From contig NC_071329.1 of NCBI RefSeq assembly GCF_010183535.1, forward strand, positions 5,704,001 through 5,768,000: 64,000 nt of DNA. The letters are read 5' to 3'. Source of the stretch: Caenorhabditis remanei. Its lineage: Eukaryota; Nematoda; Chromadorea; Rhabditida; Rhabditidae. Made by a program: the position numbers and the translations under genes. Below are positions 24,111 through 35,118 of the stretch, in pieces. The notes beneath the pieces are model-generated. The model did no database searches and was not told the DNA's origin. It saw only the letters and a program-made list of their open reading frames with translations. Positions within the stretch are counted from its first letter, which is position 1, and each line of letters opens with the position of its first letter.

Positions 24111-26271
24111 ATTTAAAATTAAAAAAAATTAACAAAAAAGCAATAAAAACTATTTTCATTCACTTCTGCATCCTCATTCTCCATTTTTGATCAAAACAAG
24201 GAAAACAAAAAGAAAGTATTTGTTTTTGGTGTTCACTAAAATTTTAGTACTCACTGTTGATAAGAATGCTATCAATACGTGACCCAACAATCTTTAATTT
24301 GATGTTTGTTTTCTTCATTAAACATTGTTTTAATTCAATACCAAATGTGTAGACTTTGAAAATAGGAGGGGTGTAGAGCGACCTTTATGAGTAATTTCGA
24401 AGAACTTGAGTCAGAAAATCTGTAAATACACTGATAGACACGTACGATTTATTTTCGAACCTGGGCGAAAAGTACTACTAATGTTCAAATAAACTTCAAA
24501 TTCATATCGTTTATTGAAACGATAGGCAATAAGATTATTTAGAAGTAAACAAAGTATTTTCAAAGAATTTCCAGAATGTTTCAATCACAGTCGAACCAGA
24601 CGTCGTTACGATGAGTAATAAGGATTTGATGGGGTGCATATTGGCCAAATATGGAAAACATTGAACTCAGATTTTTAAATATACTTATCATAAGCCAAAA
24701 GTGTGCACCTTCAAATAATTTTCTGTAAAAAAGAAGTTTAATAGTTTCAGACAATAACAGACTCCTGGTATCACCACATACAGTTTTAAGCGCAGTGCCG
24801 ATAGATAAAGGTCAAATCAGTTCTCATATGGCTTATAGTATTGGTCAAAATTTCAATACTCTCAGTTGACAACTTTTTTGTACGGTATCTCCATAGAACG
24901 TTATGATCCGCTTAGAAAGACATATCCAAATTGGACTATTTTCAATGTCTATGCGTCGCCAAGACAGAGTCTATAAATGTTTTTGTTTTTAAATTTTTAG
25001 AGGGAAATTGACAGCTACAAAAATGAAACTCTAGGTCTGTCTGCTTATCTCTTATCCTGAAAAAAGTACTGTATGTGACTACTATATCTGTCTCAGTAAA
25101 AGACTCGGACGTTTTTAAACAAAAATCGGGCCAACGGTAGGAATCCAGAGACTAGTGTATCAATTAAATGCTGAAAACAAGACTATTTTGACTTCATATT
25201 CTGTTTTCGCCGAACGGCCTTCTTGTAAACATTTATCGATATTTGTGCAATTCCAGAGCAAAAATCAACATTTTCACGATCGTGAGATATTCTGAGGCAT
25301 TCAGTGATATCGTGACACATTCACAAACTTGACCACTTTTAACTAAAAACTGCAAGTGTCGCATTCTTTATGGCCAGTACTGTACCACGTCAAGTTCTCA
25401 TACATATTAGTTGTTCCACTTCCATTCTCATCCCATTGTTCCATTACTTCCCTTCACTTTCCCATAACCATTTCATTTCATATTTCATCTATGTGTTCAT
25501 GTCCACTATCCGAAATGTTCCTTTGTTTCTTTCCTTCCCTTGTCAAATGTCATCACAATGTGACGCCATTTGACAGGGCGGACTGTTTCCAACGATAATT
25601 CACTTTACGTAAAACCAACTGTTTCTTTGGTATACAATGTTATGGGGGTACGGTGGATAAAGATGGAATAAAAAGGGGACCAATGTTTCGCAAACGCGCT
25701 GAAGGCGCGCCAGAATAAAACGTTGATTTTCGATCACTGAAAATATCTGAAAAAGGTAAAAATAAAATAATCCAATTGATCTCTACCTGTTGTCGTGGTT
25801 TTCCAACATCCTATTATTTTTGAATGTTATTTCGGTTGCGGATTGGTTTTGATGGATAAACACCCATATTTGAATTGGTATGCAATTTCAACAATAATAA
25901 TAAAACGACTATTATATTTGGATATTATTGGTGTAGTTGGAGTCATGCAGACAATATTGAAAAATCGAAGTGAGAGGGCGGTTTGAAAGAGGAAAGTTGT
26001 GGAAAAGTGCAAAGGGACTTGAAGATTCAAAATTGTGCAAAGATACGGGGATCGGGACAGTAATGCTGACTTCCGTAAATACTTCAGAAAGTATGTGGAA
26101 ATTGCAGATTGGCCAGAACAGTTCATGATTCAGCACTCATAGTGGTTTATTCGGTGTTTTCATTTCAAACTACAGTACCGTCCAATAAGATAAACAATTT
26201 AGTTGTTGAAGTTGACAACTTTTCTGTACCGGCACTCCCTGGAGAGTATTGTCATTTTAGGGGGAAAACTC
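24111..26271. other. Intergenic with a solo end of a hairpin element
   Basis: AT-rich with no supported gene. At 25329-25385 (TTGACCACTTTTAACTAAAA through GGCCAGTACTGTA) is one terminus of the palindromic element that is complete at 39145-39594; the other terminus is missing. A TTGACAACTTTTTTGTAC repeat lies at 24868. A CGCGCTGAAGGCGCGCCAG motif (25696) resembles the 56.8 kb tandem unit. Confidence 0.45.
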
Positions 26272-26596
26272 CAGACTTGTCACGGGCCGGGCTGGGCCAA
26301 AATCAGGAAAAATCTCGGCCCGGCCCGGCCCGCTCGGCCCGTTTTGAAACATTTTTTCAAAACATTTGGTGTTTTTGAACTTTTTTTTTGGAAATTTTTG
26401 GAAATTTTTTGAACTTTTTTGAAAAAAAGTATAGTTTTCGAATAAACATTTAAAATTGAATCAAAATGTGAATATGTATGATAATTTAAGCATTTTTACT
26501 TTTTTTTTTCGAAAAATTTCAAAAAAAAATTGGTAAAAATGGGTATCCATTTTTGAATCCGGGCCGACCGGGCCGGCCCGATTTTTGACAAGTCTG
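26272..26596. mobile_element. hAT-like CGGGCC MITE, copy 2
   Basis: About 325 bp with termini CAGACTTGTCA...TGACAAGTCTG, flanked by GAAAACTC (left) and GAAAGCTC (right), an 8-bp duplication with one mismatch. CGGGCCGGGC-type text follows the left end and GGGCCGGCCC precedes the right; the centre is AT-rich. No transposase. Confidence 0.75.
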
Positions 26597-26859
26597 GAAA
26601 GCTCGAAAATCGCACTTTTTGCACTTCTCTGTGATGATTTTTCTCGTTGTTCCGTGAGGGCAAGGTTGTCGTACGGTCGGCCGGCTTTTTCTTTAAAATT
26701 TCAAAAAGCCGCGGCCGGCCAAAAAAGTTTTGGCACCAGTAGGGGTCAAACCCTGGTGGTCAGACTGGTACCAGAAAGTCAAAAGTATAGTCTTTTTTTC
26801 AGTTGAAACTCTAGAAAGCCGCGGCCGGCCGCGCCCCTCCACGGCCGGACGCGATTTCT

Positions 26860-27110
26860 GAAAGCCTTGCGTGAGGGTGATTCCTATGAGATTCCGTTTA
26901 AGTGCGGCACGTGTGATTCTTATTCCTTCGTATAGAGCATTTATGAAAGTCCATGTTTCTGATTCCATATGTCAACGCGGGGACGACAGTGATGTCGAAT
27001 AGTTGGAGCTCGAATTTTCGGACATGGCAAGGCATCTGTTGTGTTTTTGATGTTGTTGAATGCTCCCCATGCTGTTCTTCGTCTTCTATGAATTTCCGGC
27101 TCTGTGTCGT
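26860..27110 (-). pseudogene. Non-LTR retrotransposon reverse-transcriptase relic
   Basis: On the minus strand three frames together show the end of a LINE reverse-transcriptase region. In order: a segment like RRRTAWGAFNNIKNT (around 27090-27045), KFELQLFDITVVPALTYG (around 27020-26970), and TWTFINALYEGIRITRAALK followed by RNLIGITL (26960-26875). This resembles the R.AW.AFN.IK, LF.STVLPA..YG.E.W and RA.ER..LGI conserved in RTE/CR1-type elements. The frame changes twice, so it is a dead fragment. The flank at 26680-26850 holds GCCGCGGCCGGCC text that may be another element's end. Confidence 0.6.
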
Positions 27111-27555
27111 TAAATGATGTAATTTTTATTCAATTCATTCCGAACCTATTTTTAGTCATATGCACCAAAAATTCTTCTCTTCCGCGCAACTCAATCTTGG
27201 CTACTTTTGTTGCGTTACAGAGGTATCGGTTTGCAGTTTTTGACAACGGATTCATAGAAAAGGTTTTCACTTACGAGGTAATTCATTTCGTAAGCTAATG
27301 TTTAACACATTGTGGCGTTACCAACTGTATTGAATGTTATTGTTTTCAAATGAAAAAAATAAATCTAGGTAAGACAGGATAAAGTTTTTTATGGCTATTA
27401 TAAACTTTAAAAATTTTGGAATTTTTGAATTGTAGAAAACCACAAACCATCCCAATCAGTTCGCTTCGGAACATCATCATGAAATATGATATTCTGTGTT
27501 TTTCAGCCCTAATTGAACAAATAATTGTTTTGTAAAACTTTACACTCCTTAGAAC

Positions 27556-27815
27556 CAGGGTTGGGAAATCCCGGGCCGGGCTGACAGAAATTTTTGCCGG
27601 CCCGGATTAAAAAAATGTGCACAATTTTTTTTTACATTTTTTTTTCGAAATTTTCATTGAAAAATAATCAAAATTCTCCAAAATTCTCGTAAACTTCAGT
27701 TTTTATCGATATTCCAAAACATAGTCGAAAATTCGACTTTTTTTGCAAAATAAAAATTCAAAATTTTTTCGAAAAATATCAAATTTCTACAGTAGCCGGG
27801 CCGAACCGCATACTT
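27556..27815. mobile_element. Second GC-ended element type, possible
   Basis: CAGGGTTGGGAAATCCCGGG followed by CCGGGCTG and an AT-rich centre, ending near AGCCGGGCCGAACC (27795-27810). The layout resembles the CGGGCC elements but the left terminus differs and I found no matching right terminus or target duplication. Confidence 0.35.
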
Positions 27816-28269
27816 CCAGGCCATCACCCCTACCTCCTTTCTACAAATTTCAAAATACCTGATGAGCCATTAATTGCTCTATCTGAACTACTTCAATAAT
27901 TTCCTCTCCTTCATCTTCTCCTTCTCGATTTCTCGAAATGAATGAGTCAACCTGAGGAACACCTCCTTTCAAATTCTGTTTTTGCTTCTACTTCATTTTC
28001 AAAATTCTTCCTTTTTTCAGATTGCAAAAACAAATCTTCTTGCTCTCTCGAGTTTTTTTCTCGACATCTGCAATTCAATCTGTGTATTGACAAAACTTGA
28101 AAACTAGAGAAATAAAAAACAACAATGTTCTTGAATTTCATTTTGTGCAGTGTTGGAAAAGAAGTTTTAATTGATTCTGGAAATGTGCAATTTTGCAAAA
28201 AACGGCTGGCGTGACTTTGACGCGTTTTTAGTCTAGAGATGTATACTTGAAAGGCATGTGTTTTGAAAC

Positions 28270-28690
28270 GTTTTTCTGTCAAAGGTTATTTTGGAGTTCC
28301 GAAACGTCCAGTTTTGAAGTGTCCGGTTTTTTCTTGTTTTGAAAAAGTAATAGATTCAAAACGGTCGTTTCGAAGTGGCTAAGTTTCAAAACTGTTGTGG
28401 TTCGAAACGTCATTGATCACAGTTTTGAGATGTCTCAATTTAAAAACCATGGTTTTTTTTAGTTTTTAGAGTTCTTGGCTTTAAATGATCTCCGGTAACT
28501 CGTCGGTTACAAAACATCCAGTTTCAAAGTGTTTAGTTTCAAAATGCCACGCTTTCCATGCGTCACAAGATATTTTGGTTTTGAAACTTCCACTTTTGAA
28601 TCACTTGTTTTCACCTTGTCTCAGTCTCAAAGCAATTCGGTTTCGAAACGTCGCGGTTTTAATACGTCCCAGACCCATCCAACACTCTAG
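28270..28690 (-). repeat. GGGACGTTTTGAAAC minisatellite, block 4, reversed
   Basis: The same family as 20.2-24.1 kb but in opposite orientation (TTTCGAAACGTC, AGTTTTGAAGTGTCCGGTTTT). Smaller patches occur at 32090-32310, 45660-45790 and 49040-49200. The 28485-28703 open frame is made of these units. Confidence 0.6.
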
Positions 28691-29321
28691 TCAGACAATA
28701 TAAAAGTAGTATATATTCTGCTCTCCTGTCCTGATCTGTCTTCTTCTTGAACTTTCCCCTTCTCCTTTTTTCTTCAACATAACAGAGCTCAATTTCTTAC
28801 CCCTGCATTTCTTGATTAATTGCTCTCTTCATCTCTTGTTTAGGTGCATTCAATTGGAAACAGAGAAGAAATGAGTTGAAAAAGTAAAAGAGGTTGACTT
28901 TCTTCTCGTCACTTTCTAGGAAAGAAGGTGTCAACACTCGCCCACTTTATGGGGTGGAATGATCTATTATGTTTTGTTGCAAGAGTACTATATAAACTCG
29001 ATGCATGTTTTTGATTAATTAGGTGAGCTGGTAAACTTCGAATTTCTTGTCAATTTATTTCAGCCTTAAGTAAGTAACTTTGATATTGTGTCACGGTGTC
29101 ATAGATAGTCTCACAATGATAAACCTCATAGCAATATTTAGTAGATCTCGAGCCCTGACCTATTGAATCAAGTTCAAAAAGGTTTGACTTTGAGAAAGTT
29201 TGCACCTTAAAATTGCTGATTTCATAAAAACGTTTACGCTTGTTCAATTTGCAAACCGTACTCATGAACGAGGAAAAGTTTCCACTATAAAGATAAGACA
29301 CACTAGATCAACTTTAAACAA
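28691..29321. other. Non-coding, no supported gene
   Basis: Pyrimidine-rich then AT-rich DNA. An 83-codon minus-strand frame (29050-29301) has no start context, signal peptide or domain that would support it. Confidence 0.4.
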
Positions 29322-29687
29322 ATGTTTTCAGTTTTGCATAACCTGCTTTTTTTTGTAGTGTCATTGTTTTTTCCGGCTGTAGTTGAAACTGATGCTAAGA
29401 ATGTCTTTAGTATGTGAAAATTAAAACACTCCGCTGAGTTCCACTAAGGCTTCCACTAAGACTGCATGATTAGTAAACGTTCCTCGTTGGGCGCGCTAAC
29501 AGTGAGCAAAAGTCCTTGGACCACCATCAAAGAGCGTCACCCTCTAGGTTGGGTAATCTTTGGAGTTTTAGTCATAGCAATTGTAAAAGCTTTATGGAAA
29601 ATTTTGATTTTATACATTATAAAACCGAAAATAGAAAGAATGAGATTAAATAAGGTGTGGTGCAACCAGACTATTTTGGGTCCGTAG
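29322..29687 (+). CDS. Candidate small membrane protein (90 aa, 2 exons)
   Basis: Exon 1 (29322-29409) begins with ATG and encodes a signal-peptide-like stretch, MFSVLHNLLFFVVSLFFPAV, ending at a GTATGT donor. Exon 2 (29503-29687) follows a CTAACAG acceptor, joins in frame and ends at TAG after ...NQTILGP. It contains a 25-residue hydrophobic segment starting GWVIFGVLVIAIVKALWK. The predicted product is a signal sequence or first membrane helix, a short loop, one transmembrane helix and a basic tail (KPKIERMR). I do not recognise it. The acceptor lacks the usual T-run, so splicing is uncertain; an unspliced frame could instead start at 29466 (MISKRSSLG...), encoding the same membrane helix without the signal peptide. 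Single-gene context, no operon sign. Confidence 0.35.
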
Positions 29688-32464
29688 GAGATTAGGGTAA
29701 TTTTTTCTGACTGAAAAAAAACTACCTTAGGATTGAATCTAGAAACCTGCAATTTGGCTAAGTTGTAATTCTTACAAATGAAAGTATGGAGAAAAGTGAC
29801 TGGCAGTCAGTAATAGAAAGAACGACCGTAAGCAGCTTAAAAAGATTCAGACAATATGGCGTCATTTCGATAACTGCTCTTATTTGAAATTGAAAAATCT
29901 CTGCTATGCTAGTACGCTTCTAGATTGCACAAAAACCGTTAGATTCCTATTCATCATCGAATCTTTTCCAGGCAACTTTAATTCCTACTTTTCACTACTC
30001 GACCCATCTATAGTAAGTAAAACGAGTCATTCGAATTTTAACTCTGAGCCGTTGCCATTTTTTGTAGAGAGTGTGTTTTCAGGAAAAATGCCAGGAACAA
30101 AATTCCAAAATCAATGTGGTACAGATAACCTATAGTCCGCCAGGACGGAGCCGCGTGGCACATGAAGTCTGGAAATGTTTCAGACTCTTAAAGCGTCTTA
30201 ATGTAGTTTTTTTCTATATGTGTGTTTGTTTGTCCTAATAAGTTTCACAGCGTTCCCAGAGGAGGCTGGGTGACCTACTCTTCTGATACGTCATGATGTA
30301 AAACCCGAAACCCACCACCTCATACCGAGATGACGTGTGCTTTTCACGCTTTTCCATCACCGAAAAACTCAAAAACTATACACACACCCACTATTTCCTT
30401 CTTATTTTCTTTCTCTCTTTTCCAAATCACCTACCTCTACCCAATTCCACGAATCCAATATGCTTCCTCCTTCTCCTCTCATAGATCTTTACGCCTTCTT
30501 CGTGTCCCAAACCACAAAAAGTGTCAATTAGTGTGTAGAGTCCGCGCCCGAAAAATGATTAGTACTGGGGTCTCGAAGTCTTGCTGACGACGACGACGCT
30601 GGCTGACGGCGTGAAAAGCAATTTTTGTAACGAGCCCTGGCCACTCTTTTAATGGTGTTTCTTATTGGCTCAAGGGGAGGGGCTGGAGGGGGAAAGCAAC
30701 TCTATATAGCATATCACTAGACTACTTACATCATATCGCTTTTATTTTCTCACTTCTCCGAGATTACTTCTCTGAGGCTTCATTGATTGCTCTGACCACT
30801 TTAGTAGTATGGACACCATAAGCTTCAGTCCGGGTCTCCATGGATTCAGTATGGAGATATCAGAGGTGCCACACATACTTTATTTTTGCGATTTAAAATT
30901 GGTATTAAAGTAGAATAGGGTCAAATTGTAGTCCGCTGACATTTCCCTTCTGCGATTAGTCAAAACTTAGGCGGGACTATATAAACTACCGAATAGCAGA
31001 CTTCGCAGGCAAAGTTTTGTCAGGTTTCCACTTTTCAATGATACTCATCTACTGATTATACTCATCTCATAACTCCACGGCCACTCGGCATTTTTTCCTT
31101 TCTAGAAGAATTCAAAAGGAAGTAGATGCCATGATGATTCTGAATCTGTACTGTTCATCAACTATGCCATTTCGCAACCAGTCTTTCAAAAACCGTGCAA
31201 CCAAAAGAACTCATATCTATGTATGTTATCTAGAATGACAGTCATCCCTATTTTCTCTTTTTCATCATTACATCAGCTTCGTTTGTAGTATCTAGCTATT
31301 TGTGAGTACTGTCACTCATTCTACAGTGTCATGAATGAACACGCCAGAAATTTCCGAATTAAAGTTGCAAAGTTACAAAACATCTAGTTTCAGAACGTCC
31401 TAAATAAGAACACAAATAGAAATTAGGTGTCAGGTAGTTCCAGCTTAGGAAATGGACCAAATTTGGAGCCTGATTCAAAAATCTCCTCATTTCTACTCTC
31501 CAATCATATTTTCTAGAGCAGTTAAACCATGTTCCCTTTTACGGATGACCCAGACACTTCAATTTTTCCTTTTTTTCTACAAAAAAACTCCTTGACTCAC
31601 TATCCCTCCAGACTACTCTTAATTTGCTCATACTTCTCATGTCTATCACATGAAAAGAATGAGTCATTTATTCGGCCTTCTTTAATTCATAGACACACAT
31701 AGACTTCCGTTCTTTTGAGAATAACCTTAAGAACAATTTCAGTGCAATGTTTTCTAGACAACACACTATTTTCTTTGCTTTGACCGATTAGTATATCCAG
31801 ATATTGTTATCTATAATTATTTGTAAAAAAGAGGGAGGGGCTCTGACTATGAGATTCTTTTTTTTTTCAAAAAAGTAGTCGTTGAACGGAATTTCCGCTC
31901 ATAAGCCATCGTCTACCTTAAGTTTTCGAACAAAATTGATCTGTTTACCCATAGATCTCTGATTTTCGTAAGCATGACCTGGATTGAAGTCTTGTTTAGT
32001 TATTGTTTGGTCACATAAAACGCAATATGTTAGAAATGACATGAAAGAAGTAACAGAGCTAGTAACTCCCCGTGGTTTGAGACCGTGTTTTTTGGACGTT
32101 CCGCAACCAAGACACTTTGAAACTAACAAAATTTAAACTGTGACATTCGAATGTCATAAAATGTTAGGTTTTCAAAATTATAACAACCAGTCGATTCAAG
32201 CCTACACCACCCTCATGGGTGCTTTAAAACAATTTTTCTCGAATTCAAAACTATGATATTTTGAACCTAAAACTTTTTGAAACTATGGCATGTAGCAACT
32301 GTCTCCAATTACTTGCCCTGGTTGAGCTTGAAAGATTTTTGAGGTTGCGAAGTTTTAAATCTATTAGTCACTATTAGCAAGACACAAGACTCTTACAACT
32401 GCGCTCTACCGAAGCAAAAGAATATTACGTGCAAAATTGAGAGACTCAGAGAAAAGATGGTATT
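29688..32464. other. Non-coding, weak promoter-like segment at 30.6-30.8 kb
   Basis: No supported gene. Around 30660-30810 a GC-rich GGGGAGGGGCTGGAGGGGGA tract, CTATATAGC and a CT-rich stretch precede an ATG (30810) with a short 34-codon frame, which looks like a promoter and leader but has no convincing downstream exon. Confidence 0.35.
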
Positions 32465-33075
32465 ATTTACGTATCGCCCCCCACCGCAGTAGAACCCCCC
32501 ACGTTGAAATCAACCTAAGAAGAGCCCCCCACCCAGTACAAAACAGGTGGGGGCTTCTTCCTCACGGCGGGGGGTTCTACTTAAATTTGTACGTTGAACA
32601 ATAAGCCCCCACCAGTACAAAGTGGGGGACGATTGTTCAAGAACCTGGTATTCTTTACTTATAGCCCCCACCCCCCTAGAGCCCCCCACCACGTGAGGAA
32701 ATCATTTAATTGTAATCATTGAACTGTTAAACATCAGCCCCCCACTATTGAACATCCGTCCCCCAATATTAAACATCCGTCCCCCACTCATTGAACAACA
32801 GGCCCCCACCATAGAATGACAGGCCCCCAGAACGCATCTCTCCAGTATTTTTACCTAAGCCTGAAGATTTGGAGGATGGTGAATCAGTTTTTGCAGAAAT
32901 AAAATGGAGGGGGGGCTCATGTTCAATGGTGGGGGTCCGTTATTCTATGGTGGGGGTCAATTGTTCAATGGTGGGGGCTTATTATTCTATGCTGAGGTCA
33001 TATTTTCTGATATTCGCGGTGGGGGGCTATTCTAAGGTGCTTTTTGGGGGGTGCTTCTTCAATTAGGGGGGGTGC
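32465..33075. repeat. Inverted minisatellite of CCCCCAC / GTGGGGG units
   Basis: C-runs of five to six (GCCCCCCAC, GTCCCCCA) recur every 20-40 bp from 32480 to 32830 with spacers like ATTGAACA. From 32905 to 33070 the complementary G-rich units (TTCAATGGTGGGGGTC, TTCTATGGTGGGGG) appear. The halves can fold as a long hairpin, and each strand has many G5 runs able to form quadruplexes. Confidence 0.7.
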
Positions 33076-33369
33076 TAAAAGTAAATGTCACCAGAAAAGA
33101 TACATTTCTCAAGGGGATTTCGGTGAAGCGCAGTTGTACGAACTATGCTGAGCTAATAGATATCATAGTTACTCATTCAATCGTCTCAGATTTCCAGTAT
33201 TACAGGTGAGAATTGTTCCAATCGTGAGCTCCAAAAATTACTGGTACAGATTTCATATAATCTCTTCAGGACTACATATGTTTCATTATCACTATCCCTC
33301 CGTTTTCTCTTTTTATTTCCGATTTTCCCTCTTTTTAATTTCTCCCTACTATCTCTCCCTTTATTCCAG

Positions 33370-33645
33370 ATGCCGTCATTCCACATTCTTGTCATCCTTC
33401 TCCTCCTTGCCACCACCATCGTCTCCTCGTTCATCCTCCAAGATCTTCCACTGGAACGTTTCGAACGGAGTGGTGGACACGACGAGTTGTTTGCTCCACA
33501 GCAGTTCGAACGACACGCTCGCTCAGGACATGTTTACAGGCCGGGTGGCAACTTTTGGCAGAGATATAGATATAGGTTCGTTGATTTCTTTTTGGGGTTC
33601 CGAGCCAGAAAAAAATTGTATAAATTGCATACATTTTTGACATAG
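33370..33645 (+). CDS. Small secreted peptide precursor (69-91 aa)
   Basis: The ATG directly follows a TTTATTCCAG acceptor. Residues 1-20 (MPSFHILVILLLLATTIVSS) are a textbook signal peptide; the rest is a short Arg/His/Phe-rich chain (FILQDLPLERFERSGG..., QQFERHARSGHVYRPGGNFW) with no cysteine. Two endings are possible. Reading straight through gives 91 residues ending at 33645. Splicing from 33575 (AG|GTTCGT) to the strong TTTTTTCAG at 33777 gives a stop at once and a 69-residue protein ending ...WQRYRYS. The spliced form looks more like a secreted neuropeptide-like or antimicrobial-type precursor, but the usual KR/RR cleavage sites are absent and I do not recognise the family. It lies alone between repeat-rich regions. 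Confidence 0.6.
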   Translation: MPSFHILVILLLLATTIVSSFILQDLPLERFERSGGHDELFAPQQFERHARSGHVYRPGGNFWQRYRYRFVDFFLGFRARKKLYKLHTFLT

Positions 33646-34073
33646 TGAATATTCTCTCAAAACCTTCTCAGACCGTGATTACTGTCCCTAAGAATGACGT
33701 AGTACTAAAATCTGAACATTTTCGATCAATCGAATGACGTAGACTTCAATCTCTGATTGGGTCTTGATTTTTTTCAGTTAGCACCTGACGTAATATGAAC
33801 ACATTTAATATCGGCTATATACGTTTGCAAAGATTGCTTTTAAATTGGATATGATACGTAGCTACCTCAAAAAAAACGGAGCAGTGTGAGGTCACTATTG
33901 GAGTGATTTTTTGAACTATAAATAAATGTAACATGCACCAGGATGAGCTCTTCAAAATGTATTCAATGTTAAGCCCTGGGGCATTCAGAATTTCATTTTT
34001 ACAAACGTTTTTGTTGAAAGTGCTTTGACATTTTCCAAATAATTATTGTCCGACAACTATTAGCTCAACACTG

Positions 34074-34184
34074 TTCTTACAACTGCGCTCCATCGAAACC
34101 CACTTGATAAATGTCTATTTTTATCTGAGACTCTCAATTTCGCACACAATTTTCTTCGGTTTCGGTAGAGCGTGGTTGTAAGAA
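34074..34184. mobile_element. Short element with TTCTTACAACTGCGCTC termini
   Basis: About 111 bp. Left end TTCTTACAACTGCGCTCCAT; right end reads GAGCGTGGTTGTAAGAA. The body TGTCTATTTTTATCTGAGACT then CTCAATTTCGCACAC is shared with the copies at 51444-51855 and 52105-52215. Non-coding. Confidence 0.7.
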
Positions 34185-35118
34185 GAGTGCCATGCGAATA
34201 TTGAGGCGTAATCTAATTGAATTGGTATGATGTATCAAGTGAGGAATATAATCACTAGTTTCACCACACTGTATCTAACAAAAAGTATCGTGATTCCTTT
34301 GGACGTTGCCGACTTTGATAGTGTCCCATGGTGTCAGGAGTAACCTAATTTTCATAATTTTTAAATAAGTAGATAGTCCAAGATCTTTCTTTTTGTAGTC
34401 GACAGTTTTTTTACGGTTCGTACCTGATAAATCTTGACGTTGAACAATTTGACAGGTGTACGTGGAAATACAGTAAAAATCCCAAAAATTAAACATTTGA
34501 TTTCAGAATGATGTCCGGATAACGTTCCCCATCTCTCTCTCCGATCCATTCCAATTTGACTCCGCATCTCTGCTCCTTCTTGGGATCTCCTGTTCACGTC
34601 TTCTCCCCTTCATCTCCTTTTTTCTCTTTTTGATACCATCCCGTTCTTTTTGTTTTGTCATATTCCATCACTCAACTCTCTCATTCTTTTCCATTTTCTC
34701 TGTCCTACCCAAATAAGTATTGATTTTTGATCGATAAGAATAAAATGCTTTCGTTAAGAATTGGTCTGCAAGGACATCAGAACTGCACAGATCTGTATAC
34801 AGTTTTATTTCCGGATAGCCCTCGGCGTACTACCAATTAATCAAAGTAGTCATATAAGAAAGGCAGAATTTGGAAAGTTTTAATTTTGATTAACAAAATA
34901 CAAAAAAGCTAAACATTTCTGTGACTGCTCACAGGATAATTTCTTTTTTGCAAAAAATTGCATTTTACCTGAAAATTCAATGTTTTTACACAGAAAAAGT
35001 TGCGATCAGAGTAAATTAAGATAATTCTGTTGGGGAGTTTCAGTAAAATAACCACTATGGGTTGTTTCCAGTTCCACCTCATATAAAGCCTACGTTTTCT
35101 GAAACTTCACATCATTGA

